Below, piece after piece: positions 37,142 through 51,154 of a stretch of DNA of 64,000 bases (the first letter of the stretch is position 1; the number at the start of each line of letters is the position of its first letter). Origin of the DNA: Clarkia xantiana subsp. parviflora (Eukaryota; Streptophyta; Magnoliopsida; Myrtales; Onagraceae); the NCBI GenBank assembly GCA_036873135.1, contig JAPTYO010000017.1:10912001-10976000 (forward strand), in the 5' to 3' direction. The notes beneath the pieces are model-generated. The model was given only the letters and a program-made list of their open reading frames with translations, was not told where the DNA came from and made no database searches. A program made the translations under genes and the position numbers.

Positions 37142-37740
37142 TGTAAGCATATGGTGATGGGCGCCGTAATTGGTAGCCCATAATATGTATAGTTTACCTA
37201 AGGAAATTAGGTACATGTCACATTAGGGTAATTGGGCCAGACCCAAATCCCAATTGACATGAGAGGCTCAAAATTGGGCCTCCATATGCATAGTGGCCGG
37301 CCGAATATTAGGAGTGGGCAAAATGGACTTTTGTCCACTTTGCTCCTCCTATAAATACATGGTGTTAGGGGACCTTTAGGGTTAATCACTATTCCCTCAT
37401 TAGAGTATTTTAGAGAGAAAAACCCTCCACCACACACCTAGGTATTTCGGCCGAACACCTCACCCCAAGGTGTGCCAATTTGCTTTCTAATTAAACACTC
37501 CAGAGATCTGTCCCCGTGCCAAGAATCGATTAGAGGCTTTGTTGTGGAGCTTGTACCGCGTAAGGCTTCTCTATCAAGAACCTCTACGGGTCCCAGCCGG
37601 AGGACCGTGAACTCCATGTAGAAGGATCTAGGGACTACAGATCACGTTTGAGGTATGTGCGAATCTTCCGCTGCTTAATTTCGATTACTAGCATGTACCA
37701 TGATTTAGTATCCATAGTGATTACTCCCCGTAATCTAACA
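37142..37740 (+). repeat. 5' LTR of element D (599 bp)
   Basis: TGTAAGCATATGG start and TAATCTAACA end. TATAAATA is at 37350-37357, just after a TGGAC-TTTT-GTCCA hairpin. A TGGGCC site remains of the A-type dyad. Confidence 0.93.
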
Positions 37741-37741
37741 G

Positions 37742-37753
37742 AGGTATCAGAGC
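37742..37753 (+). other. Primer-binding site of element D, one mismatch
   Basis: AGGTATCAGAGC directly behind the LTR; the first T of the copia site has changed to A. Confidence 0.85.
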
Positions 37754-40012
<2,259 letters not shown>

Positions 40013-40645
40013 GTTAGTTTTCTTGGCTGACCCGGTACAGTTCGACGAACCACGCAATCTGGACGGCATGGATTACGATGCATGGAGAGATAATGTTATG
40101 GATCATCTGATCGCTGCGGATCTTGACAATCAGGTCAATCCGACGACGGATAGGTTGATCTTGGAAACCCACATAAAAGAATTGGCAAGAAAAGGTTGAG
40201 GAAGGATCGTAATGCACGAGAGTTGATTCTCTCACAGCTGTCAACTGAAGTAGAAGGATAATTTGTACACCTCAGCGCATTGAATCTTTGGGGTGCCATA
40301 TAACTTCGCTACGGTAAGGGTAAGGCCGCTGAAGCTAGAGCCTTGATGGCGGAATACTTCAGTATTCTATGCAGTGATGACGGCATAATAGCCTATCATG
40401 ATCCCGCTGATGAGTTGGATGTATGGACACGGGCTCAGAAGGTAATGACAATTTTTCCTCTTTCATGGTTTGTTAACGAGAAAGGCCTAGCGCGTTTGAT
40501 CAAATCGATCAAGACGACGATAGACCTATTCGAAACAGATGATAAAGAAGGAAATTTTCCAAAGGAGCCCGATGCATTGGATGAAAGATTCATCGATATT
40601 CTGAAATGCTTGGCAACCCCCAGCAAAAAGAAGTCTAAACGATGA
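40013..40645 (+). pseudogene. Gag-like ORF1 of element D
   Basis: It has the same protein as B 14035-14691: LADPVQF...LDGMDYDAWRDNVMDHLI at the start, then, after a frameshift near 40190 and two stops, an open end (40343-40645) with DVWTRAQKVMTIFPLSWFVNEKG and a basic KKKSKR tail before TGA. There is no zinc knuckle. Its place after the leader and its LDG-x-x-Y-x-x-W motif suggest a divergent copia Gag; this is inference. B and D share the same end point, so the short tail is a family feature and not damage in one copy. Confidence 0.6.
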
Positions 40646-41880
40646 TCTGGTGCTTTACTCACCATGATATCAGTACTTTTTAGGTACATTTCGGTTAAGA
40701 CAACTAGTCCATCAAACTTCTTCGTGATTGCTTCGAGTTTGAGATCTTAGACCCCAGTATAGTCCAGTTGTTGTTTTTCTATTTGTTTAATTTGTGTTTT
40801 TGGATTACATTGTTTCGGTTTCATTGAATAAAGTAGTTACCTTTCGATTCGAAAAGAATTCTGCTTATCAAGATTAATCGACTCGGTTAAAAATGGGATC
40901 GATCCGAAATACGTAAATAACCAAAATAAAACCGCCATTATAAATGGTAGAATCAATCCATCCATTTTCTCCTACATCTAAATATGTGGACTAGATCATG
41001 CCGTTAAAATCCATCGATTGCGTAGCTCTAAGAATTAACCGATTAAAAATCTTTCTTTATTATCATTACTCCACTGATTGAAATAATTTTTTATGATAAT
41101 CATGTTCGAAAACGATTGGATTAAATTGAATTAAATTCAGAAATGAAACGATTTAACCAAGGGTTGTAACCTCGGAAAAATTGCGCTATATGCAAGTGGA
41201 CCTCGAAAGACGGAACACATTATTTCAAAGTACGAGTTTAATAATGAAGTGTTTAAATTATTATGTCCTAAATTTTCGTTTGCATTCCTTCGGAAATAAC
41301 TTATTGATAACGTTTACATCGGTAGGAAGTAGGCTTCGAAAGCTACTACGACCTTGTAAAAGTATCGACTGACGCATAAGGTGAAAACCTGAAATGCTCA
41401 GATCGGAGATGGGATAAAATCTCTTAAATAAGTTAGCAAACGAAGAAGGATGAAGTCGGTTAAACGATTTTCCTTCCGTACGCCTTGAACGATAAGTCAG
41501 GCTAAGCATTCAAATCAAATGACACACTTCTAAAGTCGTAGTTTGTAAACATAATGTTGTAGTCATTTCGCCAAAGGTTCCTATGGGATGATGAGAAAGT
41601 GATTCACATTAATGTAAAACTATGTTCTATTATAATCGGTAAAACGCGCCGCCATAAAAGCTGAAGAATAAGAATGAGTTAAATCATATCATCATGCGGC
41701 ATTAATTTGCGCATTAAACACGTATCAAGGACAAGAGTATGCGAACTACTCTTTGAAAGTACATGTTTACAGCTAGAAAAATGGTGTCGTGGTCGAACAT
41801 GAGACATTACATACTTGAGGACGAATTTTCCGATGCATTGACGTTTTCAGTACAATAGTCTTAATCAGACAAAAGAGGAT
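40646..41880 (+). pseudogene. Spacer and degenerate integrase of element D
   Basis: The first 500 bases match A, B and C but hold no recognised domain; AATAAA lies near 40830. From about 41190 the bases align with J's integrase, clearest around GTGAAAACC...AAATCTCTTAAATAAGTT (41380-41430). TGA (41600-41602) and TAA (41615-41617) fall inside the core. I first read this as an integrase deletion; the alignment shows decay instead. Confidence 0.6.
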
Positions 41881-44010
41881 ATTACTGACATCAAGTCCCA
41901 CTTAATTCGAGTGGGAGAGATTTGAACCAGCAACTCAAGTGAATGACATGGTAAATGATAATGGGAACATTTTCATTATAAATCCAGTGGAAGGAATAAA
42001 CTCCTTCCACACGAAATCACTGTTGCTGTTGAGAGGAATCAAGTAGAACCTGATTATCATAATGCTAAACCGGGGATGTCACAACTACCTATATTACCCA
42101 TTGTTCACAGTGGGAGTGATCCGACAAACTTGTTTCTAGATCTTAGTGATCAAGAAATTCATCTTGGAAGTAAAATTATGAGATAATGAAGTCGTATAAG
42201 GAAAGTTGTCGGTCATGGTTAACGCACTCCTCTTGTACCCAATAGAAGGGATGCTCCGATAAGAAGCATCATCTCGAGTGGGATAATTGATCCCAATTGG
42301 AAGAAATGCTCCGATAAGAGGCATTATTCCGAGTGGGAGAAACGTTAAGACTCAAAGACGGGATAATCAAGCCTAGACGAAAGTCAAAGGCGTCGAACTT
42401 CTCCAAAGAAGTATCCCATCTGGAAGAGTGATAACCTCACTCTATCGACTATCAACATGCATTGGAAAGACCTCAAGTGGAGAAATGGAAGAAAATAATA
42501 AATGAGATAGATCGCTTAAATGAAAGCCAATAAAGTCTATAGTTGATTTACCTGCTAACCACAGGGGCATAGGGATAGGGTGAGTCCTGAAAGAAGGCTC
42601 ACCACTGATGGAAAAGGTTGAGCAATACGTAGCTCGACTTGTTGCGAAAGGCTAAACCTAACTTCACGGAATGGACTTTGATAAAATATACTCACCACAT
42701 GTGCGTAAAAACACGGTAAAGGGCCATTTATGGTCCTGGTCGCAGGTCTCGATTTCGAACTGCCCCGAGTAGGTATTAAGACCGAACCCTCCTCAGAAAC
42801 CCGGAGGAAGAGATCTACATGGAGAAACCGGAGGGTTTCATTACCCCTGGTAACGAACGTAAAGTTTGTAAACTCCAAAGATCCATCTACGGTCTTAAAT
42901 GGTCGTCACGGCAATGGTACCGCAGATTCCACGAGGAAATCGTAGGAAACGGATATGTGAGTTTATCACAAGGATCCATGCGTGTATTAGAAGACCTCCA
43001 GGTCTAAGTATGTCATCTTGACATTATGCGTAGACGACATACTTATTGTTGTAAACGACATGAGATTTATGAATAAGTCAAAGTCCTGGTTAGCATCTGT
43101 ATTTGAGATGAAGGACATGGGTGAGGCCATGTATATCTTAGGCATTGAGACTGCCAGAGATCGGGCTACCCGGAAATCGTGTCTATCTCAAGAAGCTTGT
43201 ATCAACAAATTGTTGAAAAGATTCAGATTACATGATGCCAAAACCCGTGGATACGCCGGTGGTGTTTGGGTGCGTACTGTCAAAACGTGACGGCCCCAAG
43301 AACCTGGCAGAGCATAAATAGATAAAGGGTGCAGGATGTTTTAGCATAGTCGGTAGTTTGTGCTACGCCATGCAATGCAGCCGTCCGAATATATATGTTA
43401 CGCCGTAGGCCTAGTAGCACGTTTCCTATCAGATCCTGGCCATCAACATTTAAATACTATAAAATGAATAACTCGTTATCTGAAAGGTACTGCCGACTAC
43501 GCACTGTGCTATGAGGGTAAGAAGTTAGAATTAACCGGTTACAGTGACGCCGACCATGGTGGCGATCCGGATAATCGTAAGTCCACCGCAGGGGGAGTGT
43601 TCGTCCTTGCTAATGTCGTCATTTCATGGACGAGCAAGAAGCAAACCTGTTTCGCGTTGTCCACATGGAATCAGAATTTGTAGCTCTCTCTCTCTAAGAA
43701 TGCACAAGAAGCGGTTTGGCTCAAAAGGCTTCTAACTGCACTACTTGGTGGTGGTGTCGAGAATAAACATGTGAAGGTCTTCTCTGACAGTCAAGCAGCC
43801 AATGCGCCAGTTAAGAATCCGAAGTACCGTATTAAGACCAAACACATTGATGAGAAATAATTTCATGCTAAATTTTAATATAAGTAGACAATATAATTAC
43901 TATAGAATACTTGTCCACCAATAAAATGGTAGCGGGCCCATTAACAAAACCACTACGCAGGGACATATTCGAAAAGCATGTAAAACTGCTTGGATTGCGT
44001 AGGGTTTAGA
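41880..44010 (+). pseudogene. pol: Linker, reverse transcriptase and RNase H of element D
   Basis: A linker with GTGGGAG repeats (41910-42340) leads to RT pieces in several frames: VVAGLD-like (42730), KLQRSIYGLKWSSRQWYRRFHEE (42860-42940), and an open stretch from 43018 with TLCVDDILIV and FEMKDMGEAMYILGIETARD. The catalytic box is Cys-Val-Asp-Asp (43027-43038). RNase H follows with GYSDADHGGDP (43540-43570), MESEF (43666-43680) and a GLRRV end (about 44008). Frameshifts and stops separate the pieces. Confidence 0.8.
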
Positions 44011-45144
44011 AATGACAAGTATCTGTGATAATATTTTGATATTAGAAAGATACATTTTGTAAGCGAAAGAATTGCAACTGAGGTTATGATCAATCGACGT
44101 CATAATGTTTTGATTACATTAGATTTACTGTCTATAAACGAAGTCGTAGGAGGACGCAATCATCTCCCAAACTATGTCGAATGTGCGCCTTACCTAGTCA
44201 CACAGGTACGGTAGTCTTGCGGTGGAGGGAGGCCTCTACCAAGCAAGACTGGCTAAGAGTTAGGGGGATAAACCTGATTAAGCAAGACGATTATCTAGTT
44301 TCGAAGTAACTCGACATGATCTTCGTTTTGCATATCGCCGTGATGAACTTAGTTCGTCATTAGAACCACATTATGGGCCAGATGAGAATCTGTGATATCA
44401 TGATTGACATATCCCTTTCCTGTTAAACCAAAAAGGTTCAGGTATGCTATCAACACGTGCTTCAAACTACGCGTGCCACGTTCGACCACGAGGTCACAGC
44501 TCGGTTGTGCTAGGAAAGAATCCTCGTGATTCTGGCGGGCGCAAACTTCTTCACCTCGAGTTTGTGATTGATCTCAGGAGCCTTATGAAGAGTCACCTAA
44601 AGTATCCTCACGGAATCAGAACTCATATCTAAGGTCAAGCTCAATGCTCGCTTCCCGGCGTATGAGCGTAGTGCTGAACAAAAAGGCCTAGTGACCACGT
44701 CTTTGGAAACCGGTTGGGTCTGACTAAGGATATGAGCGATGGGGATGGTCAAGTTCACCTGTAATTCACCGACTCTTGTATTCACTAGGTGGCCACCAAC
44801 CAGATATTAGTTGAAGGTTGTGAATACTTGTACGGATGCCTTGGAGAAGTGTTCCTATGTGGAAACTAAGCAAAAGGAGAATTAACAGTTGACCTAGGAT
44901 ACAGTGCGGTACAATATAATTATTGTTTATTACAGGTTGATTGGAGAAAAGGGAATCAACGTTCTGCGGGCGCTACAATACTCCTAACAGATGAGTAGCA
45001 CGATGCCCGTCGTATCCGCCGATCGCACGAAAAACCTCGTATGAACTATTCGGAAGCAAGGAGCAGATCAAAGGAGTGAAATGTTAATGCAGATTTGGAC
45101 GACAATACATTAACAGGCACCCTCCCATTCCGGCGAGTGGGAGC
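44011..45144 (+). other. 3' untranslated region of element D with conserved hairpin
   Basis: No gene. The hairpin is at 44967-45009: CGGGC/GCCCG outer stem, TACTC/GAGTA inner stem, 9-base loop. The polypurine tract GGCGAGTGGGAGC is at 45132-45144. Confidence 0.75.
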
Positions 45145-45739
45145 TGTAAGCATATGGTGATGGACGCCGTAATTGGTAGCCCATAATATGTACATTTTAC
45201 CTAAGGAAATTGGGTATATGTCACATTAGGGTAATTGGGCCAGACCCAAATCCCAATTGACATGAGAGGCCCAAAATTGGGCCCCCTATGCATAGTGGCC
45301 GGCCGAATATTAGGAGTGGGCAAAGTTGACTAGTCCACTTTGCTCCTCCTATAAATACATGGTGCTAGGGGACCTTTAGGGTTAATCACTACTCCCTCAT
45401 TAAAGTGTTTTAGAGAGAAAAACCCTCCACCCCACACCTAGGTATTTCGGCCGAACCCCTCACCCAAGGTGTGCCAATTTGCTTTCTAAGCAAACACTCC
45501 AGAGATCTGTCCCCGTGCCAAGAATCTATCAGAGGCTTTGCTGTGGAGATTGTACCGCGTAGGGCTTCTCTAACAAGAACCTCTACGGGTCCCGACCGGA
45601 GTATCGTGAACTCCCTGCAGAAGAATCTAGGGACTACGGATCATGTTTGAGGTATGTGCGAATCCTCCGCTGCGTAATTTTGATTACTAGCATGTACCAT
45701 GATTTAGTATCCGTAGTGATTACTCCCCGTAATCTAACA
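45145..45739 (+). repeat. 3' LTR of element D (595 bp)
   Basis: Partner of 37142-37740. The hairpin before the TATA box is broken here by a short deletion. Confidence 0.93.
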
Positions 45740-47911
45740 CATGAGACGTTACAATCCTTGAGGATGAATTTCCAATGCTCGATGAAATGAAAACAGACGA
45801 AGTCTTGATCAATTTGGAGCAGGATAACGATGATAGTCAGGTCCCACTTACTTCGAGTAGGAGATTTGAGGTAGCAACGCAAGTGAATGAAATGGTAAAT
45901 GAAGATGGTGACATTTTCATAGTAAATCCAGTGGGAGGAGCCAATCCTACCACACAAACCACTATTGCTACATGTGCGAATCAAGTTGAACCTGATAATC
46001 ACGTAGCCAGACCTTTGGATGAAAATCCAATAATGCCACAACTACCCATTGTTCCCAGTGGGAGTGGATAAACCAACTTGGTTCCAGGTCCTAGTAATCA
46101 AGGAATTAATCACGGAGGTAGAATCCTGAGACCGAGAGGTCATCCAAGAAAAGTTGTAGGTCAAGGTTCAAGCACTGCCCTTGTTCTCAGTGGGAGTGAT
46201 GCTCCAATAGAAAGCATTAATCCGAGTGGGAGCAACTTTCAGACTCAAGATGGGATTAACGAGCCTAGACGAAGTCAAAGGCATCGAACTTCTTCCAAGA
46301 AGTATCCCATCGAGAAGGGTGAAATATTCACCCTAAATTCTGTTGACGAACCGGTAACGGTTCAAGAAACGTTAAAAGGACCTCAAGTGAAGGGATGGAG
46401 GAAAGCAATAGAGGAAGAGATCGCCTCAATGAAAGCCATTTCGGTATGGTCTTTAGTTGATTTACCTGCTAACCGCAGGGCCATAGGGGCTAAGTGGGTT
46501 CTGAAACTGAAACTCACTTCTGATGGAAATGTCGAGCGATACAAAGCTCGATTGGTTGCGAAAGGATACACCCAGCTTCAAGGAATAGACTTTGATGAGA
46601 CATACACACCGACTGTGCGGTACACCACAGTCAGGGCAATCCTAGCCCTGGTCGCATGCCTCGATCTAGAACTGCACCAAATGGATGTTAAGACCGCATT
46701 CCTCCACAGAAACCTGGAGGAAAAGGTCTATATGGAGAAACCTGAGGGTTTCATTACTCCTGGTAACGAACGTAAAGTTTGTAACTCCAAAGATCCATTT
46801 ATAATCTTAAACAATCGTCTCGACAATGGTACCGTAGATTCCACGAGGAGATCGTTGGAAACGGATTCGTGAATCTTCACGAGGATCCATGCGTGTATAC
46901 AAAGACCTCCGGGTCTAAGTACGTCATCTTAACCTTAAACATGGATGACATACTCATTGCTGCGAACGATGTGAGTTTCATGCATGAATCAAAGTTCTGG
47001 TTGGCATCTGTATTTGAGATGAAAGACATGGGAAAGGCTACGTACATCTTGGGCATTAAGATTTCTAGAGGTCGTGCCGCCCGGAGACTGTGTCTATCTC
47101 AGGAAGCCTACATCAACAAACTGTTGAGAAGGTTAGATTACAAGATGCCAAACCCGTGGAAACGCCGGTAGTATTCGGGTGCGCGTTCTCAAAGTGCGAC
47201 GGCCCGAAGAACCAGCAAGAGCGTGAACAGATGAGAAGTGCAGAGTATTTAAGCATGGTCTGAAGTCTCATGTACGCCATGCTTTGCACTCGTCCGAACA
47301 TCTGTTACGCTGTGGGCCTAGTAGCAAGATTCCAATCAAACCCTGGCTATCAATATTTAAAAACTGTAGCGGATCATGCGATATCTAAAAGGTACTGCCG
47401 ACTACGTACTGTGCTATGAGGGCTGGAAGTTAGAATTGACCGGATTCAGTGACGCCGACCATGGTGGCGATCCAGACGATCGTAAGTCCACCACAGGAGG
47501 AGTATTTCTCCTTGCTGATGCTGTCATTTCATGGACGAGCAAGAAGCAACATGTGTCGCGCTGTCTACAATGAAATCGGAATTCGTTGATCTCTCCAAAA
47601 ACGCACATGAAACGGTCTGGCTGAAAAGGCTTCTTACTGCGCTGCTTGGTGGCGATGTCGGGATTAAACATGTGAAGGTGTTCTCTAACAGTCAAGCAGC
47701 CATTGCGGCAGTAAAGAATCCAAAGTACCATAGTAGGACTAAACACATTGATGTGAAATATAATTATGTTAAATCTATGGTAGAAGACAATATAATCACT
47801 TTAGAATACTCGCCCACTGATGACATGGTGGCGGACCCATTAACTAAACCATTACGCAAATAGACATTTGAAAAGCATGTTAAACTGCTTGGATTGCGTA
47901 GGGTTTAAAAG
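45740..47911 (+). pseudogene. pol: Linker, reverse transcriptase and RNase H of element C
   Basis: The best-preserved copia RT here. The linker with VPSGSG and NPSGSN repeats has one TAA (46069-46071). RT runs open to 46872: WRKAIEEEIASMKAISVWSLVDLP, GAKWVLKLKL, RYKARLVAKGYTQLQGIDF and MDVKTAFLHRNLEEKVYMEKPEGF. A one-base shift near 46780 breaks it. The next frame (46869-47171) has the catalytic box as Asn-Met-Asp-Asp (46938-46949), then FEMKDMGKATYILGIKI. RNase H has GFSDADHGGDPDDRK (47439-47483), MKSEFVDLSK (from 47570), an Asn where the third acidic residue is usual (VFSNSQ), and KHIDVKYNY. It ends near 47908 with LLGLRRV. Confidence 0.87.
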
Positions 47912-48734
47912 CGAGCGTATATTTGCTATAACATTTTGATAATTGAAAGTTACATTTTGATAAATGAAAGAAATGCAATTCGAGTTTATGATTCATCGAC
48001 GTCAAAATGTTTGAATACATCGGTTTTACGGTCTATAAACTGAGCCGTAGGAGGACGCAATCCTCTGCATAAATTATGTCGAATGTGGGCCTTGCTTTAT
48101 CACACGGGCACGGTCATCTGTAGGAGAGGGGGACCTCTACCAAAGCAAGACTGGCTAAGAACCAGTTGGGAAACTTGGTTACGCAAAACGATCATTTGGT
48201 TTCGGAGTAACAAGACATGATTTTCGTTTTGCACTTCTCCAGTGATGAACTCCGCTCGTCATTAACCACATTCTGGGCCAGATGAAAGTCTGCGATAGCA
48301 TCATTGACATATCCCACGTCTGGAGATGTTCGGGTATGCTATCGACGCGTGCTTCATACTATGCGTTCCTTGTTCGACCACGGGGTCATGCTCGGTTGTG
48401 CTTGGTAAAATCCTCGAGATTCGGATAGGCGCAAAATTCTTTACCTCGAGCGTGTGATTGATCTCGGGAGCCTTATGAAGAGGTACCCGAAGTATCCTCA
48501 TAGACTCAGAACTCATATCTAAGGTCAAGCTCAATGTTCGCTTCCTGACGTATGAGCGCAGTGCAGAAGAAAAAGGCCAAGTTACCACGTCTTTGGAAAT
48601 CGATTGGATTTGACTAAGGGTATGATCGATGGGGATTGTCAAGTTCACATGTAATTCACCCACTCTTGTATTCACTAGGTGGCCACCAACCGGATATTAG
48701 TTGAAGGTTGTGAATACTTGTATGGATGCCCTGG
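47912..48734 (+). other. 3' untranslated region of element C
   Basis: It matches the 3' regions of A and D up to GATGCCCTGGA and then jumps into an LTR. The conserved hairpin block and the polypurine tract are deleted. Confidence 0.75.
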
Positions 48735-49210
48735 ACAAAATTGGGCCTCCCTTACACATATAGGCCGGCCGAAATAATAAAGGGGCAAAGTGGACTTTTG
48801 TCCACTTTGCTCCTCCTTTAAATAAGGGGTGTTAGGGTTTTTATTAGAGTAATTTTCACAATTCCTCCTAAGTGATGATTTGAGAGAAAAACCCTCATCC
48901 CTAAATACTAGTGTTTCGGCCAAACCTCACCAAGCACCAAGGGTGTGCCAAATTGTTTCGAGCAAACACTCTGGAGATCCGTCCCTGCCAAGAATCGATC
49001 AGAAGCTTTGCTGTGGAGCTAATACCACGTAGGGCTTCCTTAACAAGAACCTCTACAGGTTCCGTCCGGTGGATCGTGAACTCCCTCAACAGGATCCTTG
49101 GGACTACAGAAAAAGGTTTAAGGTATGTGCACATCTCCCGCTTCGTAATTCTGATTACAAGCATGTACATGTGTTTATGTTTCCATAGTAATCTACCCCG
49201 TAATCCAACA
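48735..49210 (+). repeat. 3' LTR of element C, 5'-truncated
   Basis: The sequence starts inside the LTR at the CAAAATTGGGCCTCCC palindrome half and ends CCGTAATCCAACA. The AGTGGAC-TTTT-GTCCACT hairpin is intact. About the first 120 bases are lost. CTAAG (49211-49215) follows as the likely target copy. Confidence 0.85.
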
Positions 49211-50390
49211 CTAAGAACCAATGTGGCAAACCTGGTTAAGCAGAATGATCATTTGGTTTTTGGAGTAACACGATATGATCTAAGTTCTGCAAATCTTACG
49301 AACTTCTATCGTAATAAAACCACATTCTGGGCCAGATGACGACTCTGCGATAGCATATGAAATTTCCCACTTCCTGAATAAACTTAGGTTATGCTATCGA
49401 CGTGTGCTTCATACTACGCGTGCCATGTTCGACCACGGGGTTAGGCTCGGTTGTGCTACATAGAATCCACGAGATTTGGATGGGCACAAACTTCTTCACC
49501 TATAGCGTGTGACTGATCCCGGATGTTATATGAAGAAGCATCCAAAGTATCCTTATGGACTCAGAACTCATACCTAAGGTCAGGCCCAATGTTCGCTTCT
49601 CGGCGTACGAATGCAGTGCTGAACAAAAAGGCCAAGTGACCACGTCTTTGGAAACCGGTTGGCTTTTACTAAGGGTATGAGCGATGGGGATGGTCAAGTA
49701 CACCTGTAATTCTCCGACTCTTGTGTTCACTAGGTGGCCACCAACCTGACATTAGTTGAAAGGTTGTGAATACTTATACAGATGCCCTGAATGAGTATTC
49801 CTATGTGGAAACTGGGCAATTGGAGAATGACAGTTGACCTATGATACAACGCGACACTTTATTTTCACATGTTGATTAGACATGGGGAATCAACGTTCTG
49901 CGGGCGCTACAACACTCCTAACAGATGAGTAACACGATGCCCGTCGTGTCCGCCGGTCGCAAGGCAAACCTCGTATGAACTATTCGGAGCAGGGATTGGA
50001 TCGAAGACCAAATGCAGATGTGTTGGAGAACAACATATTAATAGGCACCCTCCCATTCCGGCGTGTGGTAGCTGTAAGCATTTGGACTATGGGCCGCCGT
50101 AATTTGGAGCCCATAAATTAAGTCTATGTACCTAAGAAATTAGGTAATGTCATATTAAGGATTTTGGCCTAGTCCTAAAATCCCAATTGACATGGGAGGC
50201 CCAAAATTGGGCCTCCCTAGCACACATGGTCGGCCGACTTTAGTGAGGGGTAAAGTGGAATTTTGTCCACTTTACTCCTCTTATAAATAGGGAGTCCTAG
50301 GAGGGTTTCATAACACTAAGGCTATTCATATCTTTCTAAGTAGTGAGATTAAAAAGAAAACCCTCCTCCCTATTCCTATAGTTTCGGCCG
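49211..50390 (+). mobile_element. Element G: 3' end of a copia retrotransposon
   Basis: 49211-50072 matches the 3' untranslated region of D from 44260 on, including the conserved hairpin (49901-49943, inner stem ACTC/GAGT). A polypurine region is followed by an LTR start TGTAAGCATTTGG (50073). The LTR is cut at 50390 by element H just after TTTCGGCCG. No coding part is visible; the 5' part of G would lie left of C and is missing from the window. Confidence 0.8.
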
Positions 50391-51154
50391 TGTTAGGTTC
50401 TAAGCCTTCGGTCAACGGGTTGTCGGTCTAAGGCTTATTCTTCACTGGTGAACTGACGGATTTAGAACTCTCGGGGCTAGTTGCTCTGATGCTTATCCTT
50501 CTGTCCTCCTCCTTCTCTTCTCCACGCTACCTTGCAACAGGGGCAATATCAAGCACGGAGGGGGGGGGGGGGGGGGAGTTCTTGATGAACCATCTCCGAT
50601 GCTTAAGTCAGAACGTCGTTTTTAGAGAGATAAATCTAGAGAGAAGTCATAGCTAAATTGCACACTTAGCCAAGATGATCAAATGAGTGGTGGAAGGGTT
50701 GTATTTATAGGCAACGGTGTCATTAATGTGACTTAATGATATCGTTAACCTTTAAACACAATTAATTAGTCCTTGATCACATAATTAAAACCTTAAAGCA
50801 TGGAGAGGTTGGCGGAAATAATCTAAGTGTGGGAGTCGGAAAACGGTGCCAGGGCCCTTGGGGGCGGGGAGAAAATCCGACCCCCAAGGGTAGGGGTTGG
50901 GTGTGGCCACCCAACCCCTCCCTAAGGGAGATGGGCTGGCCAACCCGATCTCCCCTAGGGGAGGTCTGGTGTGGCCACCCGACCTCACCTAGGTGAGTTC
51001 GTCGCGCAGCCCGGACGAGTATTTTCGCCTCGTCCGGACCGTTGGTGTTTTGGCGGGGTGTTCGGGTCGAAGTTTCGATTTATAATCATTAACGGGGTGA
51101 TAAAAATAAAACGATTCGGAAGTCAACGGGTTCAAATTGGGCGTATATCCATCA
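50391..51154 (-). repeat. 3' LTR of element H (764 bp)
   Basis: TGTTAGGTTC start and CCATCA end on the plus strand. Minus-strand TATAAATA at 50702-50709. A 17-base G run (50560-50576) and CTCCGATGCTTAA lie in R/U5, as in K's LTR. Confidence 0.85.

Noticed and set aside
40646..41880. Integrase deleted as a block in A-D, replaced by a non-coding cassette
   Set aside because: Base-level comparison with J shows the region is a decayed integrase, for example the GTGAAAACC...AAATCTCTTAAATAAGTT stretch, so it is not a replacement.
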